From assembly GCA_030452275.1 (NCBI GenBank), contig JAKDMR010000002.1:1-35294 (forward strand): a stretch of DNA of 35,294 nt, written 5' to 3'. The notes beneath the pieces were generated by a model that saw only the letters and a list, made by a program, of their open reading frames with translations, made no database searches and was not told the origin of the DNA. Positions 10,102-19,285 of the stretch are shown here, one piece after another. This DNA is from Candidatus Nitrosocosmicus sp. (lineage in GTDB: Archaea; Thermoproteota; Nitrososphaeria; Nitrososphaerales; Nitrososphaeraceae). The translations under genes were made by a program, and so were the position numbers. Position 1 is the stretch's first letter. Each line of letters starts with the position of its first letter.

Positions 10102-10122
10102 ATATATTATATTATATTATAT
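10102..10122 (+). repeat. Short tandem AT repeat (ATATT-type, about 4 units) abutting the start codon of the B12-binding gene
   Basis: Read directly: gggatatattatattatattatATGACC. Confidence 0.9.
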
Positions 10123-10573
10123 GACCACTTCATTGATAAAGGAGACTTCAGAGAAGGAAAATTTGAAAGACCTATCTCAAAAGAAAATCAGGATTTTGGT
10201 TACAAAATTGGGCTTGGATGGTCACGATCGTGGAGCTTTGGTAATTTGTAGGGCCCTCAGGGATTCAGGGATGGAGGTAATTTATTCTGGATTATTCTGT
10301 ACGCCCGAACAAGTTGTAAAAACTGCGATTGAAGAGGATGTAGATGTGATTGCAATGAGTCTACTTAATGGCGCTCATCTTACACTATTTCCTAAAGTGT
10401 CTCGATTGCTAAGAGAGCAGAACGTTCACGACATCTTACTAGTGGGAGGCGGTGTAATTCCTGAATCAGATAAGAATGAATTGGAGCATGAAGGTATTAC
10501 AGGGAATTTTGGACCAGGCACATCTCTTGATAAAATTATCGAACATATAAAAAAAAATGTAAAAAAGAATTGA
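10121..10573 (+). CDS. Methylmalonyl-CoA mutase small subunit / B12-binding domain protein
   Basis: 150 aa; KLGLDGHDRGALVICRALRDSGMEVIYSG (DxHxxG cobalamin motif), SLLNGAHLTLFPKV, LLVGGGVIPESD. Confidence 0.93.
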   Translation: MTTSLIKETSEKENLKDLSQKKIRILVTKLGLDGHDRGALVICRALRDSGMEVIYSGLFCTPEQVVKTAIEEDVDVIAMSLLNGAHLTLFPKVSRLLREQNVHDILLVGGGVIPESDKNELEHEGITGNFGPGTSLDKIIEHIKKNVKKN

Positions 10574-10609
10574 TCAAATGAATACTGAAGATGACGTTAG
10601 AATAGTTAA

Positions 10610-11614
10610 TTACTCTACCTTCTCTTGCGGCCACATCATTCTCCTTAAATCCTTGCCCACTTTTTCAATTTCATGATTCTCCAATTCCTGCAGCATACCA
10701 CTAAAGGCCGATTTCTTATCCTTTTTGTAGTTGTTAACCCACTCGTTGGCAAATTGTCCTGATTGAATCTCTGCTAACACATCCTTCATTTTTGCTTTAG
10801 AGTCTCCGTCAATAACACGTTTACCTCTAGTAAGCCCTCCATATCTAGCTGTTTCACTCACTCTATTGTACATACCAGTAATCCCATACTTTTGAATTAG
10901 ATCTACAATTAGTTTGAGCTCGTGCAAGCATTCAAAATAGGCTATCTCTGGTTGATAGCCTGCTTCTACTAGTGTTTCAAATGACTTGAGGATCATCTGA
11001 TGTACCCCACCACACAAATCCACTTGCTCCCCAAACCAATCAGTTTCTACTTCTTCTTTAAATGTGGTTTCTAAAACACCTGGCTTTGTGCTCCCAATTG
11101 ATTTAGCTAGTGCCAGTGTTTTTTCCCAAGCTTTTTTTGTAAAATCTTGATGTACAGCGACAAGTGATGGTGTCCCAAATCCATCTAGGAATAATTCGCG
11201 TACTCTTTGACCTGGTCCTTTTGGTGCAATCATTATGACGTCAATATCCTTGGGGGGATCGATCCACTTCCAATGTATAGCAGCACCATGAGAAAAGCTT
11301 ATTGTCTTATTTTCTGTCAAATACGGAGCGATTTCGCTCTTAAATGTTGACTCTTGCTCCATATCTGGAATTAGTATATGTATGATATCAGACTCTTTAA
11401 CTGCATCACTAACGCTTTTTACTTTGTGATTATCATTTTGTGCTTGTGCCCGTGTACTCCCGTTTGGGCGTAATCCAACACAAACATCCAGACCTGAATC
11501 TTTCATATTAGAAGCCTGTGCTGCGCCTTGAATACCGTAACCAATGACTGCGACCTTTAGATTTTTTAATGGATCCAAAGAGACTTCATTGTCAAGCCAT
11601 CTCCTTATTGTCAT
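10610..11614 (-). CDS. ilvC: Ketol-acid reductoisomerase
   Basis: 334 aa; VIGYGIQGAAQASNMKDSGLDVCVGLRP, APKGPGQRVRELF, EEVETDWFGEQVDLCGG, YFECLHELKLIVDLI, VSETARYGG. Confidence 0.97.
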   Translation of the reverse strand: MTIRRWLDNEVSLDPLKNLKVAVIGYGIQGAAQASNMKDSGLDVCVGLRPNGSTRAQAQNDNHKVKSVSDAVKESDIIHILIPDMEQESTFKSEIAPYLTENKTISFSHGAAIHWKWIDPPKDIDVIMIAPKGPGQRVRELFLDGFGTPSLVAVHQDFTKKAWEKTLALAKSIGSTKPGVLETTFKEEVETDWFGEQVDLCGGVHQMILKSFETLVEAGYQPEIAYFECLHELKLIVDLIQKYGITGMYNRVSETARYGGLTRGKRVIDGDSKAKMKDVLAEIQSGQFANEWVNNYKKDKKSAFSGMLQELENHEIEKVGKDLRRMMWPQEKVE

Positions 11615-11676
11615 GAATTAAAATGAAATTGAAATCATATATGTTCTTATTGATCCAGAATTATCCACTAAATAAT

Positions 11677-12636
11677 CTAATTATTCAAAAACTGGTAAAG
11701 TAAATCATAGGAATTATCAATATCGATTTGATTCTTTATGACTTTTTTTGTATTAACAACAAGGTTCTGCAAGTATTTTTCGTCTCTTTGTTCCACTTTC
11801 ATTGCTACCTTCTCGTAAATCTTGCCGTACTTCTTTATTATATCGATTGATTTGTCGCTTCCTAGAAATAGATTCAAGAAAAGTGGTGGGTCGTCGGTTA
11901 ATATACTCTCACTCAGTAACGATTGAATCCTATATGAACTACCCGATAACTGTTTTAATAGTTTTAACAAATCTTTTTCATTTTTCAGAGTTTTTTTGGC
12001 TGAAATTTCGATTAAAAGTTTCGAGAAGACAAGATTAATGAAGTAGATTAAGCTTACAAGAATGGCAACGAGAGTGTCGTGCTTTTCTGGTGTATCAATT
12101 AAGATTCTTTTGAATTTTGGAAATAATTTACTCAAAATTTTTGATTCCCTGCTACTACTGGATAAGCTAATTGGTACATGCATTATTATGTTCTTTGAAG
12201 AACTAACTTGAGCCCCTGGTCCAAACATTGGATGGATACAAAGAATTTTCAAATAGCCGTAATTCTTTGAAATATTTGACACATGTTTATAAATAGGATT
12301 TTTTACAGATGAAATTTCAATCGTTACTGTTCCTGGTTTTAACTTCGTCGCATACTTATCAAAGATCTTAAGAGTTTCATTAATCGGAGTACATAAAATG
12401 ATTATATTCGAATCTTCAATAAATTTAGTGATGTTCTTGGAAGCATAAACATTTGAGGGTTCTGACTTGTTGAAGTATTCAATCCTATTAAAGTCAACTA
12501 GAAAGATCTTTTCTACCTTGATCGTTTTTTTGCTTAAATATTGATCTTCAGATTGCTCATTACGTAAATTAATAAAATACTCAAAAAACCATTTTCCCAT
12601 TCTTCCTGCCGCCCCAACAATTAAGATATTTGACAT
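11677..12636 (-). CDS. tyrA: Prephenate/arogenate dehydrogenase family protein
   Basis: 319 aa; N-terminal Rossmann ILIVGAAGRMGKWFFEYF, IIILCTPINETLKIF, SVKNPI, CIHPMFGPG; located in the aromatic cluster. Confidence 0.88.
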   Translation of the reverse strand: MSNILIVGAAGRMGKWFFEYFINLRNEQSEDQYLSKKTIKVEKIFLVDFNRIEYFNKSEPSNVYASKNITKFIEDSNIIILCTPINETLKIFDKYATKLKPGTVTIEISSVKNPIYKHVSNISKNYGYLKILCIHPMFGPGAQVSSSKNIIMHVPISLSSSSRESKILSKLFPKFKRILIDTPEKHDTLVAILVSLIYFINLVFSKLLIEISAKKTLKNEKDLLKLLKQLSGSSYRIQSLLSESILTDDPPLFLNLFLGSDKSIDIIKKYGKIYEKVAMKVEQRDEKYLQNLVVNTKKVIKNQIDIDNSYDLLYQFLNN

Positions 12637-12684
12637 TTTCGTTATTTTAATTCAAAGTGGAAGCTATTGTCAATGTAGTAATAG

Positions 12685-14199
12685 TTAGAGTTTATTGACC
12701 AAATCACTAATAATTTCTAAACCTTCGACCATTTTCTTTTCCTCTAAACAGGTAGATAATCTGACATAATTAGAATAATTTGATCCGAATCCACTTCCCG
12801 GTGCTATCGCTACCCCATGATTTAATAGTAGTTCTACTAGTTTCAAGTCAGTTAAACTCAAATCGTGGTCGATCCTTGCAAAAACATACATTGCTCCCTC
12901 AGGATACGTGAACTCAAATGGCATTTTATATAAATAATCACACATCATTTCTAAACGCTTTCTCACTATCTTGTTGTTTCTCTCGGGATCAGAATTTAGT
13001 GCGAGCAGTGCACAAAATTGCATTGGTTCTGCTACCGACGTTAAAGCTAATGCTTGTATTTTGATAAGTTTGTTGATTAATGCGTTATCTCTTGAATATA
13101 CAAATCCAACCCTAAATCCAGTCATTGCGAATGTTTTTGAAAACGAACCAACCAGTATTGACTTCTCATAGTCAAAATTTATAACACTGCGAAATGGTTC
13201 ATACGCATAATTAGAATATACTTCATCACTGAGCAAATAAATTTCTTTTTTACGAGCTAATCCCATTATCTTGTCGTAGGATTTTTTACTCAAGATCTTG
13301 CCTGTTGGATTATTAGGATAATTTAGACAAATTATCTTTGTATTAATATTAATCTGATTTTCTATTTCAGAAATATCGGGCTCCCAATTCTGTTCCAAAT
13401 TAGTCTTCACTATCCTATTTTTTACTCCTAGGTAATTTGCACAATCATGGCAAGCCGGCCAGGCTGGTTCAATTGAAATTATTTCATCACCTGGTCTCAG
13501 CAATGCTGAAAACGCACAAAATATCCCGAACCTGCCTCCCGGGGTAACAATTATCTTGTCCGGACTTATTGGCTCAAAAACTTCAAAACCATTTCTTGCT
13601 GAAAAATTAGAAATATAATTTGACAAGCCTATACGCAAATCTTTGATACCAGCAGTCTGAGTATAATGAAACTTGTGCATTTCATAAATCTTGGTCAATT
13701 CATTTTTGACTTCTGCCGGAGGAAGAAAGTCCGGTTCTCCTACTTCCATATGTATAATTTTGTATCCTTGTAACTCTAAATTTTTTGCTGTATTAAAGAC
13801 ATCTAAATGTGATTTAATTTCAAATTTGTGAACCCTATCATCATCCTTCAACTCCATGGACTGAGAGGATTGAACCTGGGAATTGGTTACAGGATTAATT
13901 TTTTCTCTTCCAACTTTTATCTTATTTTTTTCCAAATTCTGGATTCTAATTGATTCGTTGATTAACAAGTTAACAATCCTTCCAGAAAATTCTGCATCTA
14001 AATTTAAATATTTTGAGTTACTAAACAAATGATTCTTGATCCCTAATTCGACCTTATCGTCGATAATATCAAGATCCAAATTGGTCTTTATTGTTCCGAT
14101 TTTTTTTGCAATCTCTATCCTTTTATTTACAAGCTCCATGATCTGGTTTGTAATTTCTTTCATGTCATTTCTCAAGAGATTAACTTCTTCTATCGACAT
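12685..14199 (-). CDS. Fused AroQ-type chorismate mutase + class I aminotransferase (aspartate/prephenate-type)
   Basis: 504 aa; N-terminal helical CM-like domain (LRNDMKEITNQIMELVNKRIEIAKKIGTIK...NESIRIQ), then PLP aminotransferase (GEPDFLPP, YTQTAGIKDLR, NYPNNPTG, LVGSFSKTFAMTGFRVGF). Confidence 0.9.
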   Translation of the reverse strand: MSIEEVNLLRNDMKEITNQIMELVNKRIEIAKKIGTIKTNLDLDIIDDKVELGIKNHLFSNSKYLNLDAEFSGRIVNLLINESIRIQNLEKNKIKVGREKINPVTNSQVQSSQSMELKDDDRVHKFEIKSHLDVFNTAKNLELQGYKIIHMEVGEPDFLPPAEVKNELTKIYEMHKFHYTQTAGIKDLRIGLSNYISNFSARNGFEVFEPISPDKIIVTPGGRFGIFCAFSALLRPGDEIISIEPAWPACHDCANYLGVKNRIVKTNLEQNWEPDISEIENQININTKIICLNYPNNPTGKILSKKSYDKIMGLARKKEIYLLSDEVYSNYAYEPFRSVINFDYEKSILVGSFSKTFAMTGFRVGFVYSRDNALINKLIKIQALALTSVAEPMQFCALLALNSDPERNNKIVRKRLEMMCDYLYKMPFEFTYPEGAMYVFARIDHDLSLTDLKLVELLLNHGVAIAPGSGFGSNYSNYVRLSTCLEEKKMVEGLEIISDLVNKL

Positions 14200-14209
14200 T
14201 TTTGAATCC

Positions 14210-15319
14210 CTAATGTATTACTCTTGGTAACAGATTAGATTTAAAGCAACAATCCAGCAATACAATTGCAGCGATACTATCGACTACAGGCGGCGCCCTA
14301 GGAACTACGCAAGGATCATGTCTACCTGTTACTATCAATTGAGAGTCCGTCATATCTTTCAAATTTACAGTCTTCTGAGGTCGTGAGATAGATGCAGCGG
14401 GCTTAAATGCAACCCTAAATATTATTGGCATCCCATCAGTAATCCCACCTAATATTCCGCCAGATTTGTTAGTTTCAGTAATAATGTTTCCAGTGGCTTT
14501 ATCTATCATAAATGAATCATTATTTTCAGAGCCCTTCATCGTTGAACCTCTAAATCCAGATCCAAATTCAAGTCCTTTTACCGCAGGGATGCTAAAAATA
14601 CCTTTTGATATCTCAGATTCTATCGATTCAAAAATCGGCTCTCCTAATCCCACTGGCACGCCTCGGACTATACATTCAATTATACCTCCTATTGAATCAC
14701 CCTCTCTTCTAGCACTCAATATCGAATCCTTCATTTTCTCCGCTGTCTCTGGTTCAGGACAACGAACATCATTCAAATATCTGTTTTCAGAAAGTGTATC
14801 AAAAGGAATGTCAGCAGATTCCATAGTTATATCACCAATTGATTTTGTGTAACTTATTATTTCAATATTTAAATATGTCTTTAGTATTTTCAACGCTACC
14901 GCCCCACCCATGGCTATTGTCGCGGTCAATCTGCCTGAAAATCGTCCGCTTCCCCTAAAGTCATTAAATCCACCATATTTTAAGAAAGCCGTATAGTCAG
15001 CATGGCCTGGCCTAGGTTTTGACATGAATTCATCGTATGAACGAGAATTAGAATCCTTGTTCCAGATCATCATGCAAATTGGAGCACCTGTCGTGAATCC
15101 GTTAAAGACACCTGAAAGTATTTCGACGGTATCAGTTTCTTTTCTTTGAGTCGTTATGATTGATTGTCCCGGCTTCCTTAAATCAAGTAACGGCTGAACA
15201 TCTGCCTCCGATAGAGGTAGTCCTGCTGGACAGCCGTCTATGATAGCGCCTATGCATTTGCCATGACTTTCTCCAAAACTTGTCACAGTAAAGTGATTTC
15301 CAAGCGTATTTGCAGGCAT
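14210..15319 (-). CDS. aroC: Chorismate synthase
   Basis: 369 aa; GNHFTVTSFGESHGKCIGAIIDGCPAGL, RPGHADYTAFLKYG, SGRLTATIAMGGAVA, GGILGGITDGMPI. Confidence 0.98.
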   Translation of the reverse strand: MPANTLGNHFTVTSFGESHGKCIGAIIDGCPAGLPLSEADVQPLLDLRKPGQSIITTQRKETDTVEILSGVFNGFTTGAPICMMIWNKDSNSRSYDEFMSKPRPGHADYTAFLKYGGFNDFRGSGRFSGRLTATIAMGGAVALKILKTYLNIEIISYTKSIGDITMESADIPFDTLSENRYLNDVRCPEPETAEKMKDSILSARREGDSIGGIIECIVRGVPVGLGEPIFESIESEISKGIFSIPAVKGLEFGSGFRGSTMKGSENNDSFMIDKATGNIITETNKSGGILGGITDGMPIIFRVAFKPAASISRPQKTVNLKDMTDSQLIVTGRHDPCVVPRAPPVVDSIAAIVLLDCCFKSNLLPRVIH

Positions 15320-15419
15320 GAATAATTTTTAGTTGTAATTCTGATATATTATTATTTTTAATATTTATGCTGCAGTTATTAAATCGATATTTTTTGATCA
15401 AAAGGCACACTTGATAATT

Positions 15420-16898
15420 TCAAGCGATCAAATACTCGATTTGCGCTCCTAATCCTTTCAACTCGCTTACAAAATTTGGAAAAGATACATCAACTGAATC
15501 CGCATTATCAATAATTGAGTGTTCTGTTGATAAACTGGCTAAAGTGAAAGCCATAAACAGTCTGTGATCGTCAAACGAATTGATGGCTGCACTTTTAAGC
15601 TTATCCGGAGGGTGTACAGTGATCGAATCATTGTCTTCTTTAATTTGAGCTCCAAATTTAGTAAGTTGAGAGGAAAGATTAGAAACTCTGTCTGTTTCTT
15701 TATACCTTGCATGCGACACACCAGTTACTGTTGTCTTATTTCTTGCCTTCAATGACAAAATTGCTACCACAGGAAGCAAATCTGGGGTCCCAACTAAATT
15801 AAAATCGCCGCCATCCAATTTAGTAGACCCATCTATTTTAGCGATTCCTTTGTTCCTGTCAACCTCAATTCTGCCTCCCATTTTTTTAATAATGTTGACT
15901 ATTTCCATATCGCCCTGCGGCATTGTAAAATCTAGATTCTTTATTGTCAAAAACCCTTCAGACATTATAGCCGCAGACATTAGCAATGCAGCAGTAGAAA
16001 AATCCCCTGGTACTTGAACGGTTTGAGACTTGTAGTCATATCCGATAGGCAACCTATATTCCTCTGAAATTGCTTTGTTTAGGTTAGACTTTTTTGAATC
16101 CTTTATGCTATCATCCAAATGATTTGAGAATAATCCATTTGATGAATTTTCCACTTTAGCACCAAATTTTTTCATCATAAATATTGTTGAATCTATATAT
16201 GGTTTGGAAACTTGGTTACCTAAAACTTGAATTGTAATTGGCGTTTGAGAATAAATTCCAGAAAGAAGAATTGATGATATGAACTGACTAGAGATCTCTC
16301 CACTAATCTGCGTAGTTCCTCCTTTCATCCCACCACCTTTCACAACAAGTGGAGGGAAATAGTTGCGATTTGTAGAAAAACAATTAACTCCCAGCTGATT
16401 TAACGCTTTAATTAGATCTCCCATTGGTCTTTTTCGGAGACTCTTATCACCTGTTAAAACACTATAACCGTCATTTACCAATGAACACATCGAAGTAGCC
16501 AGTCTAATGGTTGTACCTGAGTTGTCGGCAAATAAAACATCATCAGGTGTTTTAAAGCCTCTCCTTCCTCCATTGCTTTCTATTATTAGATTATGTGCAC
16601 CGGACAGATTATCCCCTCCCTGTTTTGATCCATTAACCAGATTGGCGGGATATTTATCTGACCCATCAATAGCGGAATCCACAGGATCATTAGACTCGTC
16701 ATTTAGAGAATTAACGCTTACTCCTAACATTTTAGCGCATTCTATAGATGCTAGGGTGTCTCTCGAAAGCAGCACATTCTGTATGATGGATTTACCAGAA
16801 GCAAGGCTTGATATCAATATGGCCCGGTGACTATAACTTTTACTTGGAGGACAAATAACCTCACCGCACAGATGGGATTTTTTTACTCTTATTTCCAC
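15420..16898 (-). CDS. aroA: 3-phosphoshikimate 1-carboxyvinyltransferase (EPSP synthase) with extra loops
   Basis: 492 aa; PPSKSYSHRAILISSLASG, DNSGTTIRLATS, LRKRPMGDLI, ISSQFISSILLS, VPGDFSTAALLM, DLLPVVAILS. Confidence 0.97.
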   Translation of the reverse strand: MEIRVKKSHLCGEVICPPSKSYSHRAILISSLASGKSIIQNVLLSRDTLASIECAKMLGVSVNSLNDESNDPVDSAIDGSDKYPANLVNGSKQGGDNLSGAHNLIIESNGGRRGFKTPDDVLFADNSGTTIRLATSMCSLVNDGYSVLTGDKSLRKRPMGDLIKALNQLGVNCFSTNRNYFPPLVVKGGGMKGGTTQISGEISSQFISSILLSGIYSQTPITIQVLGNQVSKPYIDSTIFMMKKFGAKVENSSNGLFSNHLDDSIKDSKKSNLNKAISEEYRLPIGYDYKSQTVQVPGDFSTAALLMSAAIMSEGFLTIKNLDFTMPQGDMEIVNIIKKMGGRIEVDRNKGIAKIDGSTKLDGGDFNLVGTPDLLPVVAILSLKARNKTTVTGVSHARYKETDRVSNLSSQLTKFGAQIKEDNDSITVHPPDKLKSAAINSFDDHRLFMAFTLASLSTEHSIIDNADSVDVSFPNFVSELKGLGAQIEYLIA

Positions 16899-16979
16899 GC
16901 AAATGACCTGCTACTTATTCGCAGAAAATTAATATCAATATTGCTATTGTTAGGAGCCAATCCTAATCTTCAAATGTAA

Positions 16980-17852
16980 TTATTCAACTGTCGCTTTAGC
17001 GTTATTGACTTTAGCCAATATAGTTTTCCCTTCAAATTTTTCCATCGAATTCACAAAATTTTCAACATTGTCCTTATACAATATCGCAGCAATACCCGGT
17101 CCATTTCCTGAATGACTAATAGCTAAACAATGGTTTTCAAAGGCATTAATCATGGGTGCGTAATTATTGTATAGTACTGAGTTTATTAGGACACCGTTGA
17201 GATTCATGGCCTTCCAATAATCTCCCTTTAGAGCTAGCCTAAAGGCGTGGTTGAACAAATCTTTATGAATTCTTAATTTGGGAACTTCGCCTCTGGCAAC
17301 ACCTGCAGGCAGATATATAACAACGGCAAGATCGTTATTTACAATGTCTCTCTTTATTATTTTTTTATAGTGATTATCAGTCAGTATTACCCCACCGTAA
17401 TAGCATGCACAAGCATCGTCAAATGCCCCCGTCATGCTCACCTTTGCCCATAAAGACGAATTGACTGCGGTATTTAGTACGACTCTATCATGGATCTGAT
17501 CATCCAATAGCTTGTAACATGCAAGAGATATAGCATTTGAGACCGCGCTAGAGCTTTTCAACCCCCAGCCCGCAGGTATTTCAGAAACCAAGTTAATAGA
17601 TACAAAATGATTTTTTAATATGTTAGCTGGAAGTATACTCCTAATTATCTTATTTACAAGCTTATCGTTTGCAAAATTTCTCGATATTCCATAATGACCT
17701 GGCTCAAGAAATATTTTAACCTTTACCTTTTGCGAAATACCAAAAGTACAACCCTTGCCTGTTGCAATAGCATTTACGATAGATACGGCACCATTCATAG
17801 TAACACAGGCAGAAGAATTTTTCATTTTACCTTGGTTCACCAAATATGCCAA
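16980..17852 (-). CDS. aroK: Shikimate kinase, archaeal GHMP type
   Basis: 290 aa; MNGAVSIVNAIATGKGCTFGI, IPAGWGLKSSSAVSNAISLACY, SGNGPGIAAI; alternative start at 17825 would remove most of the aroE overlap. Confidence 0.94.
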   Translation of the reverse strand: MAYLVNQGKMKNSSACVTMNGAVSIVNAIATGKGCTFGISQKVKVKIFLEPGHYGISRNFANDKLVNKIIRSILPANILKNHFVSINLVSEIPAGWGLKSSSAVSNAISLACYKLLDDQIHDRVVLNTAVNSSLWAKVSMTGAFDDACACYYGGVILTDNHYKKIIKRDIVNNDLAVVIYLPAGVARGEVPKLRIHKDLFNHAFRLALKGDYWKAMNLNGVLINSVLYNNYAPMINAFENHCLAISHSGNGPGIAAILYKDNVENFVNSMEKFEGKTILAKVNNAKATVE

Positions 17853-18723
17853 GTAATGCCTTTCTCATGACTTCTTGCGGTGCTTTCAACCCTGTCCATA
17901 TTTCAAACGATTTATAACCTTGATTTAGTAACATCTCGTATCCAAATATTACCTTTGCATGGGCGCTTCTTGCGCACTCTAATAAATTAGTCATAATTGG
18001 TTTGTAAACTATGTCAAAAACTATTGATTCACTGTGTATGGAATCTGAGCTTAGAAGGCTTTTTTCGTTTGCAAGACCGACTGAAGTAGTATTAATAATT
18101 AATTTACAGCGTGTAGAGATTTGAGATAATTTTTCATCATCTGCATACTCCATGGGTACACAATTTAGTCCTAAAGTATTTCCCAATTCAATGATTTTTG
18201 ACAGTTTCTGCTTATCCCGATTCACGACAAATACTGATTTTATATTTTTTTTTCTGGACAATCCAACAAGGGCAGCTCGACTTGAACCCCCTGCCCCAAG
18301 AATCAAAATTTCTATACATTCAAAATCCGGTAATCTTTCTTCAATTGGGGCCATTAGTCCATAAATATCTGTGTTATAGCCCACAAAAATTCCGTTTTCG
18401 TTTTTAACCGTATTGACTGCCCCTGCTAATGAAGCCTCATCACTTAGCCTGTCGATATATCTTGTGATTTCTACCTTGTGTGGAATGGTGACGTTGAACC
18501 CTGCCACATTTATGTCTCGTAATGATTCCACAGATTCTTTCAACTCATTTACTTTTACTTTAAAAGCAATGTACGAATAATTTAGATTCAAGTACTTAAA
18601 CGCAGCATTATGCATTAAAGGAGAAAATGAATGTTCCACGGGATCTCCTATAATACAAAAAGTCTTTGAAGATTTATCTGCGGCTACTTTTTGATTGGAG
18701 GTATCCACACTAAGACTGCTCAT
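17827..18723 (-). CDS. aroE: Shikimate dehydrogenase
   Basis: 298 aa; GDPVEHSFSPLMHNAAF, GFNVTIPHKVEITRY, AGAVNTVKNENG, GYNTDIYGL, ILGAGGSSRAAL. Confidence 0.97.
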   Translation of the reverse strand: MSSLSVDTSNQKVAADKSSKTFCIIGDPVEHSFSPLMHNAAFKYLNLNYSYIAFKVKVNELKESVESLRDINVAGFNVTIPHKVEITRYIDRLSDEASLAGAVNTVKNENGIFVGYNTDIYGLMAPIEERLPDFECIEILILGAGGSSRAALVGLSRKKNIKSVFVVNRDKQKLSKIIELGNTLGLNCVPMEYADDEKLSQISTRCKLIINTTSVGLANEKSLLSSDSIHSESIVFDIVYKPIMTNLLECARSAHAKVIFGYEMLLNQGYKSFEIWTGLKAPQEVMRKALLGIFGEPR

Positions 18724-19123
18724 GACTCTATTCAGAATAGTTTGTAAAGCATATTTATTCTAAAGGACTCGATTATTATAATCATCATTGGCAGGTCTGA
18801 TTCTCGACAACCTTTTCTCAAGTCAAATTCTGGCGGTGTTTTTTTCTATTTGTCCTTCAATTTGATTTGTTTTGTCCACTCCTTAATTATATCAGCTTGG
18901 AAGTTCAATTTCATTTGAACTTATCATTAGATATTTCACGCTATAAATATTGCTGTGAGTGGCAATAGTCATAAATCACATCCTTGTCTTAAATGGACGA
19001 CATGAAGTGATCCTGATCAAATGCTAATTATCCTCTGTACCATAGGCTCTATGAAGTTGTTCTAAAATAATATTAACTCTCTATTTATGATTTGAAGTAC
19101 AAACTCTTATTTTCTCCTGATTT

Positions 19124-19274
19124 GAATTGGTTCAAGAAAATTTACTAATTAATGAACGTGGTCTTGAGAACTATGACAAATTGTGCAACGTTATTTGTAA
19201 GGATGATTGCGATATGGTAGACATCTATAAAATGGTAAAATTAAGAATTGGTTAAAGAAAATTTCTAATTTATC
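19124..19274. repeat. Imperfect direct repeat pair about 121 bp apart (GAATTGGTT[C/A]AAGAAAATTT[A]CTAATT)
   Basis: Copies at 19124-19154 and 19245-19274 read directly; differ by a few substitutions and one indel. Confidence 0.7.
19127..19255 (+). CDS. Possible small ORF (42 aa, TTG start) or gene remnant
   Basis: Uninterrupted frame MVQENLLINERGLENYDKLCNVICKDDCDMVDIYKMVKLRIG* in an otherwise empty 560-bp gap; no ATG start. Confidence 0.25.
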   Translation: MVQENLLINERGLENYDKLCNVICKDDCDMVDIYKMVKLRIG

Positions 19275-19285
19275 GCAATCCTTTA

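Noticed and set aside
14466-14852. 128-aa + strand ORF antisense to aroC
   Set aside because: Shadow ORF opposite a clearly conserved gene; no recognisable domain.
16507-16830. 107-aa + strand ORF antisense to aroA (EPSPS)
   Set aside because: Antisense shadow of a conserved CDS with no independent protein-like motifs.
18726-18745. CTATTC-a-GAATAG small palindrome just upstream of aroE
   Set aside because: Only 6-bp arms in AT-rich DNA; too short to distinguish from chance.
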